This document shows, piece by piece, positions 62,814 to 64,000 of a DNA stretch of 64,000 nucleotides (the first letter of the stretch is position 1; every line of letters starts with the position of its first letter). The translations under genes and the position numbers were made by a program. The notes under the pieces were generated by a model. The model ran no database searches, was not told the DNA's origin, and saw nothing but the letters and a program-made list of their open reading frames with translations. Origin of the DNA: DASWJZ01 sp963805325 (lineage in GTDB: Bacteria; Pseudomonadota; Alphaproteobacteria; Rhizobiales; Afifellaceae); the NCBI GenBank assembly GCA_963805325.1, contig CAWDTS010000018.1:56599-120598 (forward strand), given 5' to 3'.

Positions 62814-64000
62814 CTACCGCACCAGCACGTTCCTGAACTGCCACGGATCGCTCGTGTCGATGTCCTCCGGGAAGAGCCCCGGCCGGTCGGTGAGCGGCGT
62901 CCAGTCGGTGTAGTAGCCCTTGACCGGTCCGAGATAGGGAAGCTGCACCTCAAGGCAGCGGCGGTAGTCCATCTCGTCGGCCTCGACGATCCCGGCCTGC
63001 GGATTCTCCAGCGCCCAGACCATGCCGGCGAGCACCGCCGAGGTCACCTGCAGGCCGGTCGCGTTCTGGTGAGGCGCGAGGTCGCGCGTCTCGTCGATCG
63101 AGAGCTGCGAGCCGTACCAATAGGCGTTCTTGGCGTGGCCGTAGAGGAGCACGCCGAGCTCGTCGACGCCGTCGACGATCTCGTTCTCGTCGAGGATATG
63201 CTGCGCCTTCTCGTGCAGCTCGCCGCTGCCGAAGACCTCGTGCAGCGACAGCACGGCGTCGTTCGCCGGATGGTAGGCGTAGTGGCAGGTCGGGCGGTAG
63301 ACGACCTTGCCGCCCTCCTTCAGCGTGAAAAGTCGGCGATCGAGATCAGACTCGTTGTGGGTCACGAGGAAGCCGTATTGCGGCCGGGCGTCGGGCACCA
63401 GGTCCTGACGCGCGTATTGGCGCCGGGCTGCAGCAGGTAGGCGCCGGCCTTGGCGCCCGATCTCGTGCAGGCGGCCCGTTCTCCGGCAGCCACTTCTCGT
63501 GCGTGCCCCAGCCCATCTCGGCCGGCTGCATGCCCTCCGACATGAAGCCTTCGACCGACCAGGTGTTGACGAAGACGTCCATCGGCTTCGGGCTCTTGGA
63601 GCGCTGCGTGTCGCGCTCCGCGATGTGGACGCCCTTGACGCCGAGGTCGCGCATCAGCCGCGCCCAGCCTTCGCGGTCGCGCGACGCCCGGCTCGTCGAA
63701 AGCATGGCCGAGGTCGCCCGCGAGATTGACCAGCGCCTGCTTGACGAACCACGACACCATGCCGGGATTGGCGCCGCAGCAGGAGACCGCGGTCGTGCCG
63801 CCGGGATTTTTGCGCCTTCTCCGTCGCGCACCGTGTTGCGCAGCGCGTTGTTGGTGCGCGCCTCGGCGAGACCGAGCCGGTCGAAATAGAAGCCCGGCCA
63901 CGGCTCGACGACCGTATCGATATAGAGCACGCCGATCTCGCGGCAGAGCCGCATGATCTCAAGCGAGGAAGCCGCCGAAGGAGTGTACATCTTCAACATC
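62814..64000 (-). pseudogene. hss: Homospermidine synthase, 5' end outside window, several frameshifts
   Basis: Segments in order on the minus strand match bacterial homospermidine synthase: LYIDTVVEPWPGFYFDRLGL, PGGTTAVSCCGANPGMVSWF with VKQALVNLAGDLGHAF, VKGVHIAERDTQRSKSPKPM, DVFVNTWSVEGFMSEGMQPA, GAYLLQPGANTRVRTW, QYGFLVTHNESDLDRRLF, and the intact C-terminus ending DTSDPWQFRNVLVR (stop 62814-62816). Frame breaks lie near 63398, 63475, 63690 and 63810, with more doubt near 63990. The enzyme makes sym-homospermidine from two putrescines (or spermidine plus putrescine) with NAD in the cytosol. All parts seen are conserved, so the breaks are probably sequencing errors at a low-accuracy end. 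Confidence 0.83.

Overview
The window is 64 kb of high-GC, gene-dense DNA that looks like an alphaproteobacterial chromosome, most likely order Hyphomicrobiales (Rhizobiales). The reasons are the cysG-DUF2849-cysI-cysH-DUF934 sulfate block, homospermidine synthase, a RirA-like Rrf2 regulator, the imelysin/di-haem/DUF1513 iron cluster, adjacent tamA-tamB, a PAN-containing alpha-2-macroglobulin paired with pbpC, and palindromic CTCATCCTGAGG-type intergenic repeats. No rRNA, tRNA, CRISPR array, integrase or transposase was seen. I could not assign a genus.

Layout. 1-4.5 kb: a glutamine-synthetase-like ligase (cut by the window edge), an ethanolamine-type permease and an N-formylglutamate-amidohydrolase-family enzyme, next to a divergent RpiR regulator; this reads as a small amine-glutamylation catabolic module. 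4.5-6.8 kb: Rrf2 regulator, sugar epimerase/dehydratase and GT8 glycosyltransferase. 6.9-12.8 kb: a CnrYXH-like trio (ECF sigma, one-TM putative anti-sigma, periplasmic Metal_resist sensor) beside an RND efflux pump and its adaptor. 13-15.6 kb: CDF metal exporter, Tat-type dienelactone hydrolase and a 33-residue membrane peptide. 15.6-22.6 kb: a minus-strand iron/copper cluster (Cys-rich protein, imelysin, multicopper oxidase, di-haem oxidoreductase, second imelysin, DUF1513 protein). 23-31.5 kb: GYD protein, Gfo/Idh/MocA oxidoreductase, a TRAP transporter whose small permease carries an added TM2 and coiled-coil module, a CIO/bd-type quinol oxidase and a MarR regulator. 31.6-43.3 kb: a plus-strand alpha-glucan/trehalose operon glgE-treS/mak-glgB-glgX-malQ. 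43.5-51.2 kb: alpha-2-macroglobulin and penicillin-binding protein 1C. 51.2-57.4 kb: tamB and tamA. 57.8-62.1 kb: the assimilatory sulfate-reduction operon. 62.1-62.8 kb: a VapBC toxin-antitoxin pair. 62.8 kb to the end: homospermidine synthase on the minus strand.

How they fit together. The sulfate genes make siroheme and use it to reduce APS to sulfide. The glucan genes fit conversion of trehalose to maltose-1-phosphate and branched glucan, with debranching and recycling. The iron cluster is a periplasmic redox/metal-handling set. YfhM-like macroglobulin and PBP1C form a known periplasmic defence/repair pair, and TamAB sits in the envelope.

Caution. Ten genes carry apparent single-base frameshifts, about nineteen in all. 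Most are repaired by removing one base, several in GGGCC or similar GC runs, and they become dense after 61.5 kb. This looks like residual long-read sequencing error more than gene decay, so coordinates of the affected genes are whole-gene spans. One such shift produces a false TreS-maltokinase-GlgB fusion.
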